From NCBI RefSeq assembly GCF_001431705.1, contig NZ_LJWX01000001.1:868001-932000 (forward strand): 64,000 bases of DNA, read 5' to 3'. Below the pieces are notes generated by a model, which did no database searches, was not told the origin of the DNA, and saw only the letters and a list, made by a program, of their open reading frames with translations. This document shows positions 12,888-21,152 of this stretch, in pieces (the first letter of the stretch is position 1; each line of letters starts with the position of its first letter). Made by a program: the position numbers and the translations under genes. Source of the stretch: Ferrovum sp. JA12. GTDB taxonomy: Bacteria > Pseudomonadota > Gammaproteobacteria > Burkholderiales > Ferrovaceae.

Positions 12888-13874
12888 ATGTCCAAAGTAT
12901 TTGTTAATTTAATAGATTATACCAGTCTTGATGAGCTTGACTCAATGGAAGTCATGATACCTCACGATTTGGCAGGTTATCGTCTTGATCAAGCCTTAGT
13001 GGCTCTTTTTCCAGATTATTCTCGCAGTCGCTTACAGCAATGGATTAAAAATGGTGACGTGAAGCTTAACGGTCAGGTAGCGCAACCCAAAGGGAAGGTA
13101 TGGACCGATGACAAAGTTAGCATGCTTATTCCTGAAGAGGTAGATCCTGAGGTAATCATAGCCCAACCCATTCCGTTACACATTGTTTTTGAAGATGAAG
13201 ACCTGATTGTTATCAATAAGCCCGCTGGATTGGTGGTTCATCCAGGGAATGGCAATTGGACAAACACCTTACAAAATGGCTTGTTGTTTTATAACGATCA
13301 ATTAAAAATGGTCCCTCGTTGCGGTATTGTGCATCGTCTGGATAAAGACACAAATGGTTTAATGGTTGTGGCCAAGAACTTATCCACTCACCAGGATTTG
13401 GTGCGGCAATTACAGGCAAGGACCGTTAAACGACATTATTGGGCCTGTGTTCAGGGGATGCTAACTATGCCCGGTCAAGTGGATGCTGCCATCAGTCGTC
13501 ATCCCACTCAACGCATTAAAATGGCGGTGGTGGCCACGGGGAAAGAAGCCTTAACGTATTACAATATTCTTGAGCGGTTACCTTGTCACACATTGGTTGA
13601 GTGTCACCTTGCCACGGGGCGAACCCATCAAATTAGAGTACATATGCAGTTTATTGGTCATCCCTTGGCAGGGGACCCGGTTTATGGGGGGAAACCTGCC
13701 CGCTTTGATGATAACAGTATGCAGGCTTTACAATCCCTTCATCGACAGGCGCTACAGGCTTTTCGCTTAGGACTCATTCACCCAAGAACTAAGGAGTATT
13801 GTGAATGGAGTATTCCTTTGGCGGCGGACTTGGTCGCGCTTGTGGAGGCGCTGAGACAGTGTCGTTATGAATGA
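12888..13874 (+). CDS. rluD: Ribosomal large subunit pseudouridine synthase D
   Basis: Pseudouridine synthase of 328 aa. An N-terminal S4 RNA-binding domain (GYRLDQALVALFPDYSRSRLQQWI) is followed by the RluA-type catalytic domain with HRLDKDTNGLM, whose Asp is catalytic, and TGRTHQIRVH. RluD modifies U1911, U1915 and U1917 of 23S rRNA helix 69. The start is uncertain: 12888 gives an acidic N-terminal extension like other betaproteobacterial RluDs, while an ATG at 12945 would leave room for the divergent bamD promoter. The last 8 nt overlap pgeF. Confidence 0.92.
   Translation: MSKVFVNLIDYTSLDELDSMEVMIPHDLAGYRLDQALVALFPDYSRSRLQQWIKNGDVKLNGQVAQPKGKVWTDDKVSMLIPEEVDPEVIIAQPIPLHIVFEDEDLIVINKPAGLVVHPGNGNWTNTLQNGLLFYNDQLKMVPRCGIVHRLDKDTNGLMVVAKNLSTHQDLVRQLQARTVKRHYWACVQGMLTMPGQVDAAISRHPTQRIKMAVVATGKEALTYYNILERLPCHTLVECHLATGRTHQIRVHMQFIGHPLAGDPVYGGKPARFDDNSMQALQSLHRQALQAFRLGLIHPRTKEYCEWSIPLAADLVALVEALRQCRYE
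12916..12945 (-). promoter_or_regulatory. Sigma-70 promoter of bamD
   Basis: On the minus strand, TTGAGT (12940-12945), an 18-bp spacer and a perfect TATAAT (12916-12921), placed 30 bp from the bamD ATG. It overlaps the 5' end assigned to rluD, so either rluD starts at 12945 or the promoter is inside its coding sequence. Confidence 0.65.
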
Positions 13875-14622
13875 ATTCATAGTTAATTGGCCTGCTCCTC
13901 AATGGGTAAAAACCTTTACCACAGTGCGTCAAGGTGGAGTAAGTGTAGGTCCTTGGGCCAGCCTTAACTTGGGTGATCATGTGCAGGACGTGCCTGAGCA
14001 TGTGGCCATTAATCGTCAACGAGTTGAGCAATATATAAAAGTTAAGCCCCATTATCTAAAACAAGTTCATGGTACAACAGTAGTGAGGCTTGACGATCGT
14101 CATGATAGTGCCCCTCCTGAAGCGGACGCAGCGATACTGTCTACACCGGGTAAGGCTGCCGTAGTCTTAACAGCGGATTGTATGCCCTTACTGTTTTGTC
14201 ATGCAACAGAAAAAGTGGTGGCGGTAGCCCATGCCGGATGGCGAGGTTTAGCGCAAGGGGTTATTGAAAAAACCATTCAGGCTATGGGCGTTACAACTGA
14301 CCAGCTTTTGGTATGGATTGGCCCTACTATTAGTCAGTCAAACTTTGAAGTAGGGCAAGAAGTCAGGGATGTCTTTATGCAACACAACAGGCAAGCCGCA
14401 AGTGCTTTTAAGCAAACGTCAAAACCTGGAAAATGGCAGGCGAATTTAGTGGCACTCGCTAAACAGCAGTTACACCAACTTGGAATTACAGCCATTTATG
14501 GGGGCGAAACCTGCAATTATCAACAGGCAGATTTGTTTTATTCTCACCGGCGTGATGTGGGCTTGACTGGACGAATGGGGTACTTCATTTGGATCGATGA
14601 CCCCATGCAAAGCAACGTATAA
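13867..14622 (+). CDS. pgeF: Peptidoglycan editing factor / multicopper-oxidase-fold purine nucleosidase (YfiH)
   Basis: Member of the laccase-domain YfiH/PgeF family, 251 aa. Zinc-site and active-site motifs are present: LTADCMPLLF near residue 107, AHAGWRGLA near 125, and CNYQQADLFYSHRRD near the C-terminus. In E. coli the protein prevents mis-incorporation of L-Ser into peptidoglycan stems; relatives act as purine nucleoside phosphorylase or adenosine deaminase. It is translationally coupled to rluD (ATG at 13867, 8-nt overlap), the conserved neighbour in most proteobacteria. Confidence 0.93.
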   Translation: MNEFIVNWPAPQWVKTFTTVRQGGVSVGPWASLNLGDHVQDVPEHVAINRQRVEQYIKVKPHYLKQVHGTTVVRLDDRHDSAPPEADAAILSTPGKAAVVLTADCMPLLFCHATEKVVAVAHAGWRGLAQGVIEKTIQAMGVTTDQLLVWIGPTISQSNFEVGQEVRDVFMQHNRQAASAFKQTSKPGKWQANLVALAKQQLHQLGITAIYGGETCNYQQADLFYSHRRDVGLTGRMGYFIWIDDPMQSNV

Positions 14623-14654
14623 TATTGAACCATTAACACTAAGAGTAACGATCA

Positions 14655-15428
14655 GTGATCACGAGTCCTTTAATTAATACCGTCATAGCAAGTTTGGCTG
14701 CGGGTTCGCTATCGGTGGTGTGTGCAATATTTGTGGTGCTCACTGCTCGTCCCACCTGGGTTCCTTTACTGGTTAGTTACGCTATTGGTGCACTGTTAGG
14801 CGCTGTTTTTTTGGAAATACTGCCCCATGCCTTTACTCTCTCGCATAATGCTGACTTAGTCTCTATGACTGTGTTAGCGGGAATTTTATTGTTTTTTCTG
14901 TTAGAAAAGCTGGTCTTATGGCGTCATGTTCATGCCCATGACATGACAGAGCATACACGTGAAGCTCACGAGAGCCACCATCGTACCGGTGCCATGGTGG
15001 TGGTGGGCGACTCTGTTCATAATTTTGTGGATGGGATTATTATTGCTGCGGCTTTTGTTGCTAATACTCAACTAGGTATTGTGACAGCTTTGGCTATTAT
15101 TGCTCATGAAATTCCGCAAGAGGCGGGAGATGTTTTGGTACTTTTACATTCTGGATTGTCAAAAAGAAAAGCATTATTATTTAATCTGTTAACTAGCGTA
15201 GCCACTTTAGTAGGTGGAGTGTTTGCTTGTCTCGCGCTACAGTCTTTACAGCACAGTGTCCCTTATTTATTAGCTATGGCAGCTGCAAGCATGATTTATG
15301 TGGCTGTGGCTGACTTGATTCCAGGGCTCCACCGCCGAATTGATGTTAAAGAGTCAGTTTGGCAAGTGATACTGATTGCCTTAGGTGTCGCCTCTATTCA
15401 TTGGATGCATATACTGGTGGGAGAGTAG
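14655..15428 (+). CDS. ZIP-family divalent metal transporter
   Basis: Inner-membrane ZIP transporter of 257 aa starting with GTG at 14655. About eight membrane segments are predicted by hydrophobicity. The metal-binding helices read HNFVDGIIIAAAF (TM4) and AHEIPQEAGDVLVLL (TM5), the diagnostic ZIP signature. A histidine-rich cytoplasmic loop (about residues 92-115, with several HxH pairs) lies between TM3 and TM4 and probably senses or binds zinc. ZIP proteins import Zn2+, Fe2+ or related ions; specificity cannot be told here. It stands alone between pgeF and the efflux operon. Confidence 0.92.
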   Translation: MITSPLINTVIASLAAGSLSVVCAIFVVLTARPTWVPLLVSYAIGALLGAVFLEILPHAFTLSHNADLVSMTVLAGILLFFLLEKLVLWRHVHAHDMTEHTREAHESHHRTGAMVVVGDSVHNFVDGIIIAAAFVANTQLGIVTALAIIAHEIPQEAGDVLVLLHSGLSKRKALLFNLLTSVATLVGGVFACLALQSLQHSVPYLLAMAAASMIYVAVADLIPGLHRRIDVKESVWQVILIALGVASIHWMHILVGE

Positions 15429-15462
15429 AATATTTAATAATTCTTTAACCAATATTAGATTA

Positions 15463-15494
15463 ACATAGTAAATTAACTTAACTTAAAACTATGT
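15463..15494. promoter_or_regulatory. Inverted repeat ahead of the efflux operon
   Basis: ACATAGT (15463-15469) and ACTATGT (15488-15494) are perfect 7-bp arms separated by 18 bp. It lies about 105 bp upstream of the TolC-family start in an AT-rich 171-bp gap. It may be an operator; no T-run follows, so it is not an obvious terminator. Confidence 0.35.
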
Positions 15495-15599
15495 GACTAT
15501 ATTAAATAAAAATAAGAGCCATAGTTGTTTTTTGTTTTAAGTGAACTTTAAGCTGTGATAGTTAAAATCTACGCTCCAATTATCTCGTTGATATGACTA

Positions 15600-16952
15600 A
15601 TGAACGTTAAAGCCATAGTTTTTTCTGTAGTCTTACTTGTATCCGGATGCGCTACCTATGAGAGTCAGCCGTTACCAGATAAACCGCTTTGGCCTCAAAA
15701 TATAAATCGTCTTGAGAGTTCTGATTTACGTCTTTTGACTCAGACTTCGGGTCCCTTTATTTTTAATCCTAATGATGGATTGAATGTACTTGAGGTGGCT
15801 GCCGTGGCTGTGACCCATAACCCGGGATTGCAACTGGCCAGGGACGCTGCTGGAGTTACTAAAGCGCAGGCTTTTCAAGCGGGTCTGTTACCCGACCCCA
15901 CCTTGATTCTCTATCCTCAAGCCCCGATTAATGGAGGGGTTGGATCGAATTCCATGGCCTCGGAGTACGGTATTTTTTATAATATTTCTGCACTAATTAC
16001 TCATTCCACGGTGCTACATGATTCCCATAGTACCGCACAAAAGGCTGATTTAGATTTGCTCTGGCAAGAATGGTTAGTGTTGTCACAGGTTCAAGTGCTG
16101 TTTGAGAAAATTTGTACTAATGAAACCATATTGGTATGGCTAAATAAAAAAGAAGCGATTCTAAAGCAAATTGAAGAAGCGCAGCAACAGGCGCTGTTAA
16201 GAAAAGATGTAGAGTTAAGCGCAACTGCGGTCAATACCTTATTACTTAAAGAGACAGCTAAGCAACGTCTTGAACTGCAAAGAGTCATTATGCAGGATCG
16301 TTATTTACTGAATCAACTATTAGGGTTACCCCCAGAGACAAAATTGCAATTGACGAATGACTTAACCTTACCAGTTTTGGCAGCAGATCATATAAAAAAT
16401 CAATTAGATCAAGTGACCCGTATCAGACCGGATTTGCTGGCGCTACAAAAGGGTTATGAGGCGCAAGATTATCGTTTGCGAGAAGCGATTCTGTCACAAT
16501 TCCCTTCCATTAACTTTGGCTTTACGAAACTAAGAGATAATGGCGCTGTTAATTATAATGGCTTTGATTTATCGATCTCATTACCGATATTTAATCGTAA
16601 CCAAGGTAACGTTGCTATTGCCAAAGCCACCCGTCAGCAGCTATACGATGAATACCAAAATCGGTTAAATATGGCCTTTAGTGATGTGCATCGTTTATCC
16701 CATGATTTAGCTTTGTTACAACAACAAATTCCGTTGATGACTGATTCACTGCACACTCTTTCCGTGTTGTCGGTAGGTGGACAATCAGCCTTTCAGCGTC
16801 AAGATTTAGATATCCCGTCATACGGGCAATTAAGTATTAACGAACTGGATAAAAAAATAGAATTAGAGATAATCAAGCAAGTCTTACTTGAGCAAAATAT
16901 ACAGCTATCAATGCTGATAGGTGAACCTTTATCAAATTGGGTGGAAAAGTGA
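15600..16952 (+). CDS. TolC/OprM-family outer-membrane efflux lipoprotein
   Basis: Outer-membrane factor of 450 aa. A signal peptide ends in lipobox LVSGC, so the protein should be lipidated at about residue 17. Two long alpha-helical repeats follow; GLLPDPTLILY and DLSISLPIFNRNQGN mark the conserved turn and barrel segments of the OEP family. It would form the exit duct of the RND pump encoded next. Its stop TGA shares a base with the ATG of the adaptor gene (16952), so translation is coupled. No regulator gene is adjacent. Confidence 0.88.
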   Translation: MNVKAIVFSVVLLVSGCATYESQPLPDKPLWPQNINRLESSDLRLLTQTSGPFIFNPNDGLNVLEVAAVAVTHNPGLQLARDAAGVTKAQAFQAGLLPDPTLILYPQAPINGGVGSNSMASEYGIFYNISALITHSTVLHDSHSTAQKADLDLLWQEWLVLSQVQVLFEKICTNETILVWLNKKEAILKQIEEAQQQALLRKDVELSATAVNTLLLKETAKQRLELQRVIMQDRYLLNQLLGLPPETKLQLTNDLTLPVLAADHIKNQLDQVTRIRPDLLALQKGYEAQDYRLREAILSQFPSINFGFTKLRDNGAVNYNGFDLSISLPIFNRNQGNVAIAKATRQQLYDEYQNRLNMAFSDVHRLSHDLALLQQQIPLMTDSLHTLSVLSVGGQSAFQRQDLDIPSYGQLSINELDKKIELEIIKQVLLEQNIQLSMLIGEPLSNWVEK

Positions 16953-17956
16953 TGCGTTTAATGATTATGACATGGCTTTTTTGGGCGATGTTTGCTAACG
17001 CCGAGGAAGCGGGAACTGCCTGGGTTAAAACGGAACCGATTCGTTACGCTGATATGAGTTATCAGTTATCAGGTTATGGTTCCATTACAGCTCTTCCTAA
17101 TTCGCAACTTAATATGAATATTCCACGTCCAGGGCAGGTTAGTAAGGTGTATGTATTTGTGGGCAAGAAGGTAAAAAAAGATGATCTTCTTTATGAGCTC
17201 ACCACGGCAGCAACGGTATTAAAAAACTATCAACAAGCAGAGTTACAACTTAATACAGTTAAAAAAGAATTACAAAGAGTAGAAAGAATGTATCAAGCAA
17301 ATCTTGCTACGAATAGCCAATTAATGACAGCTAGAAAAAACATGTTTGATGCGCAAAGTAGTCTTAATGCGGAAATAAAGTTGGGAAATAATATTGCCCA
17401 TGATACGGTCCGCTCTCCTATTGATGGCGTGGTAACTCTAGTACAAGTGGAGCCTGGGATGCGGGTTCAGCCAGCGCAAGCTGCTATATCACTGGTTGTC
17501 AACAAGGGACTGTATTTTCAGATGGGCGTGATTCCAGAGCTCATCTCCTCAGTGAGTGTGGGGTTGCCAGTGCATATATCTTCGGTTTTTGATCCGGGGG
17601 TAGTGATTAACGGGCACATACAATTTATTACGGGTATGGTTGATCAAAACACGGGATTGGTGAGTGTTTACAGTGATTTAAAAGATACTCATGTATCCCC
17701 TGGTATGAGAATGCAAGGGGTGATTGAAATTGGCTTGGGGAAAAAATGGCAAGTCCCGCGTTCTGCAGTGCTCCTTGATAGCCAAGGATACTATATTTTT
17801 CAGGTCATTGATCATCACGCTAAAAGAGTTAATGTTGTAGCTAAAGAATATGATGACATTACTACTATAGAAGGATCATTTAATAAAGACTTACCAGTGG
17901 TTGTTTTAGGAAACTATGAGTTAAAAGATGGCATGGCAGTAAAGGTTAATCAATAA
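16952..17956 (+). CDS. RND efflux periplasmic adaptor (membrane fusion protein)
   Basis: HlyD/AcrA-type adaptor of 334 aa. The ATG at 16952 is preferred to an upstream TTG at 16937 because it is coupled to the preceding stop and starts a good signal peptide (MRLMIMTWLFWAMFANAEE). Barrel-sandwich halves are visible around PGQVSKVYVFVGKKVKKDDLL and RSPIDGVVTLVQVEPGMRV, flanking an alpha-hairpin. A beta-barrel and membrane-proximal domain follow. It links the inner-membrane pump to the outer-membrane channel. The stop overlaps the pump gene's ATG by one base (TAATG). Confidence 0.9.
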   Translation: MRLMIMTWLFWAMFANAEEAGTAWVKTEPIRYADMSYQLSGYGSITALPNSQLNMNIPRPGQVSKVYVFVGKKVKKDDLLYELTTAATVLKNYQQAELQLNTVKKELQRVERMYQANLATNSQLMTARKNMFDAQSSLNAEIKLGNNIAHDTVRSPIDGVVTLVQVEPGMRVQPAQAAISLVVNKGLYFQMGVIPELISSVSVGLPVHISSVFDPGVVINGHIQFITGMVDQNTGLVSVYSDLKDTHVSPGMRMQGVIEIGLGKKWQVPRSAVLLDSQGYYIFQVIDHHAKRVNVVAKEYDDITTIEGSFNKDLPVVVLGNYELKDGMAVKVNQ

Positions 17957-20900
17957 TGCGTATAGATTTATGGATTCAAAGGCATCAACGCTCATTATTA
18001 TTTTTAATTCTTTTGCTGGTGATTTCTGGCATCTATAATTCAATCAAATTACCTGTTGCATTATTTCCTAATATTGATTTTCCACGCGTTGAAATTTCTG
18101 TTAGTTCAGGAGACATGACTGCTGAACAAATGATTTTCCAGGTCACAAAGCCAGTTGAGGAGGCCATTCGCTTAGTTCCCCATGTCAGAGATGTTCGCTC
18201 TAAAACCACTCGAGGGGAAGCCCAGGTTTCGGTATATTTCCCCTGGAAGACAGATATGGCCAATGCTACTCTAGAAACCAACGCCGCCATTTCTAGAATT
18301 ATGTCTACCCTGCCCAAGGGGACTACTATGTTAGTGAGACGCATGGATACCACCGTGTTTCCCATTATCTCTTATAGTCTCACTTCGAACTCTGAAACGT
18401 TAACAAAGTTGCGAGAAGTTGCTGAGTATCAATTAAAGCCTCTCTTATCCTCGGTTGAAGGTGTTTCCCGGATTCAGATTACAGGCGGAACACAAGAAGA
18501 ATTTCATGTAACAATTAAGCCTGCCAAATTATTGGCCTATGGCTTAACGATCAATGATGTGATGAATGCCATCAATGCCAATAACGTCATCACGGCAGTT
18601 GGAAAAATTGAAGATCATTATAAGTTGTACCTCACTGTTACCGATAATCGTTTGTCCGATATTAATAAAATCAAACATACCATCATTCGTAGCGGAAAAA
18701 ATGGCTTCATTACTGTTGATGAAGTGGCCAACGTGACAGACAGCACGGTTCCTCAGTGGATCAGGGTAAATGCTGATGGTAAAGATGCTGTATTAATTAA
18801 TATCTTTCAGCAGCCAGATGCCAATACGGTCTCCATTGAACAAGACATTCGACAAAAATTAGATACATTCAAATTTCAGGGACATATTAAGCTTGCTAAT
18901 TGGTACGATCAAAGTCAGTTGGTGATTGATTCTGCAGTGAGTGTTCGTGATGCAATACTGATTGGCGTTGTGTTGGCGGCAGGAGTCCTATTTTTATTTT
19001 TAAGAAACTATAAAATAACTTTAATTGCTATAGTGGTGGTGCCAGCAGTGTTGGCCTCCACCGTGACGATTCTAGCCATTTTTGGTATGACTTTTAATAT
19101 CATGACGCTAGGAGGGATGGCCGCGGCTGTGGGTCTTATTATTGATGATGCTATTGTGATGATTGAGCACATTATGCGTCGCTTACGAGATCATTCTGGG
19201 AACCATTCTGCTACGATCATGCAGGCAGCGCGAGAGTTTACTTTGCCGTTGGTAGGATCTTCTTCGGCCACGGTGATCATTTTTATTCCGCTGACTTTTT
19301 TGGACGGTGTCACAGGGGCTTTCTTTAAAGCGCTTTCTTTAACCATGGCGGCGAGCTTGGTGATATCGTTTCTAATAACATGGTTAGTTATTCCTCTTAT
19401 TAGTAACTTTTTATTAACGACCGAAGATGCGCAAGCAGAGCAGCAACATGACGGGTTCTCTGTTGTGTACCAAAAGTATGAATATTGGTTAACACGTTTT
19501 CTACGCCAACCACTGCAGCTAGCTGTTTTTTTAGTTCCTTTGTTTGTTTTAGGGGGCATTGGCTATTACGCCACGGGTTCAGGATTCATGCCAGAGACCG
19601 ATGAGGGAGGATTTACAATTGACATCAGAACGGAGCCCGGTACTTCTCTCACAGAATCTGTACGTCTTGGAAATCAGGTTGAGGCTATCATTAAAGACAA
19701 TCCCAATGTATTAACTTTTTCTCATCGTACAGGAACGCAAATGGGGGGGTGGATCACAGAGTCCTATCAAGGCGATTTTTTTGTACGCTTAAAATCTGGA
19801 TCTAGGGATCCTATTAATCAGGTGATGGAGACCTTACGCCAACACATCACACAAAAGGTCCCAGGTGTCACGGTGGAATTTGCGCAATTGATGGAAGATA
19901 GAATTGGTGATTTAACTTCCGTACCACAACCCGTGGAGATTAAAATATTTGATAATAATCAAGAGAGTTTACTTCAAACTGCAGTAGAGGTGAGCCAACT
20001 TATTAAGAGCGTACCTGGTATTGTGGACATTAAAAACGGGATCAACCCGGCAGGCGATGCGCTACAAATCAATATCGATCCGGTTAAGGCCGCATTCGAA
20101 AAAATGGATCCTCTGAGTGTTAACCAAATACTCTCTGACTATATGACAGGAGTTGTGGTGACCTCAGTACAAACCGAGTTGAAAATGGTGGGGATTCGTG
20201 TGTGGCTCCCGCAAAATCTCCGGAGTAACGAGTATCTGCTTAAACAATTACTCATAAAATCTCAAGATGGTCATATCTTTCCATTAAGTCGCATTGCCAC
20301 AATTAAAGTTTTATCAGGGCAACCTCAGATTCAAAGAGAAAACTTTAAACAAATGGTAGCGGTTACGGCACGCATTAATGGCCGTGATTTAGGTTCTGTG
20401 ATGCAGGATGTGCAAAAGAAACTGGTTCAATCTAATTTGTTTTCCAAGGGGTCTTATTATGAGTTGGGTGGTTTATATCAGCAACAGCAAATTGCCTTTC
20501 ATGGATTGTTAATTGTATTTATCTCAGCCTTGGCGCTGGTCTTTTTATTACTGGTTTTTTTGTACGAGAATTTCAAGATTGCCTTGTCTATATTGCTTAT
20601 GCCCATAGCGGCTATTCCTGCGATTTTTATCGGGTTATGGGTAACTCATGTGGAGTTTAATATTTCAGCCATGATGGGTATGACGATGATCGTAGGCATT
20701 ATTACTGAAGTGGCAATTTTGTTTTTTACAGAGTTTCAAAGTTTAACAATCAGTGATGATGTTGAGGTCTTGATTCAATCTGGCAAGAATCGTATGCGGC
20801 CTATCGTCATGACTACCATGGCGGCTATTATTACCTTGCTTCCCTTGGCATTGGCAATTGGGCAAGGAGCGGCTATGCAGCAACCCTTAGCCATTGCTAT

Positions 20901-21006
20901 CGTCTCTGGCTTAATAGTACAAATACCTTTGGTTTTGTTTGTGATGCCGGTCATTTATTATAAACTGAGTAACCAGTCATGGCGTTTTATTAAATTTAAA
21001 AAGTAA
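17956..21006 (+). CDS. RND efflux transporter permease subunit
   Basis: AcrB-superfamily proton-driven pump of 1016 aa. TM1 (about 13-30) precedes a large periplasmic loop, TM2-TM6 follow (about 330-480), then a second periplasmic loop and TM7-TM12 at the end. TM4 contains GLIIDDAIVMIEH with paired Asp397-Asp398, the proton-relay pair of hydrophobe/amphiphile exporters; heavy-metal pumps have a different motif. Substrate cannot be assigned. It is the last gene of a three-gene operon in the unusual order channel-adaptor-pump. Confidence 0.93.
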   Translation: MRIDLWIQRHQRSLLFLILLLVISGIYNSIKLPVALFPNIDFPRVEISVSSGDMTAEQMIFQVTKPVEEAIRLVPHVRDVRSKTTRGEAQVSVYFPWKTDMANATLETNAAISRIMSTLPKGTTMLVRRMDTTVFPIISYSLTSNSETLTKLREVAEYQLKPLLSSVEGVSRIQITGGTQEEFHVTIKPAKLLAYGLTINDVMNAINANNVITAVGKIEDHYKLYLTVTDNRLSDINKIKHTIIRSGKNGFITVDEVANVTDSTVPQWIRVNADGKDAVLINIFQQPDANTVSIEQDIRQKLDTFKFQGHIKLANWYDQSQLVIDSAVSVRDAILIGVVLAAGVLFLFLRNYKITLIAIVVVPAVLASTVTILAIFGMTFNIMTLGGMAAAVGLIIDDAIVMIEHIMRRLRDHSGNHSATIMQAAREFTLPLVGSSSATVIIFIPLTFLDGVTGAFFKALSLTMAASLVISFLITWLVIPLISNFLLTTEDAQAEQQHDGFSVVYQKYEYWLTRFLRQPLQLAVFLVPLFVLGGIGYYATGSGFMPETDEGGFTIDIRTEPGTSLTESVRLGNQVEAIIKDNPNVLTFSHRTGTQMGGWITESYQGDFFVRLKSGSRDPINQVMETLRQHITQKVPGVTVEFAQLMEDRIGDLTSVPQPVEIKIFDNNQESLLQTAVEVSQLIKSVPGIVDIKNGINPAGDALQINIDPVKAAFEKMDPLSVNQILSDYMTGVVVTSVQTELKMVGIRVWLPQNLRSNEYLLKQLLIKSQDGHIFPLSRIATIKVLSGQPQIQRENFKQMVAVTARINGRDLGSVMQDVQKKLVQSNLFSKGSYYELGGLYQQQQIAFHGLLIVFISALALVFLLLVFLYENFKIALSILLMPIAAIPAIFIGLWVTHVEFNISAMMGMTMIVGIITEVAILFFTEFQSLTISDDVEVLIQSGKNRMRPIVMTTMAAIITLLPLALAIGQGAAMQQPLAIAIVSGLIVQIPLVLFVMPVIYYKLSNQSWRFIKFKK

Positions 21007-21090
21007 TAAATGATTCTTCTTAAGAAAATTTAAGCATTTAATTTTATTGATACTTTTTATTGCTAAGAAAGAGCAAATTGTTTTTTTAAT

Positions 21091-21117
21091 ACTCTTGTAT
21101 TTACCTAATACAAGAGT
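21091..21117. promoter_or_regulatory. Stable hairpin between the efflux operon and phaC
   Basis: ACTCTTGTATT and AATACAAGAGT make a perfect 11-bp stem with a 5-nt loop. It is not followed by a T-run on the plus strand; a T7 run (21081-21087) precedes it. It could be part of the efflux-operon terminator or a structure in the phaC leader; the ATG of phaC is 35 nt downstream. Confidence 0.5.
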
Positions 21118-21152
21118 TAATCTAGTTTGACAATAACTTTACTATATTCTCT

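Noticed and set aside
16937-16951. TTG start five codons upstream for the efflux adaptor
   Set aside because: The ATG at 16952 is coupled to the TolC stop and begins a proper signal peptide.
21127-21132. TTGACA just upstream of phaC as a promoter -35
   Set aside because: A -10 at normal spacing would fall on the phaC start codon and no TATAAT-like box is there.
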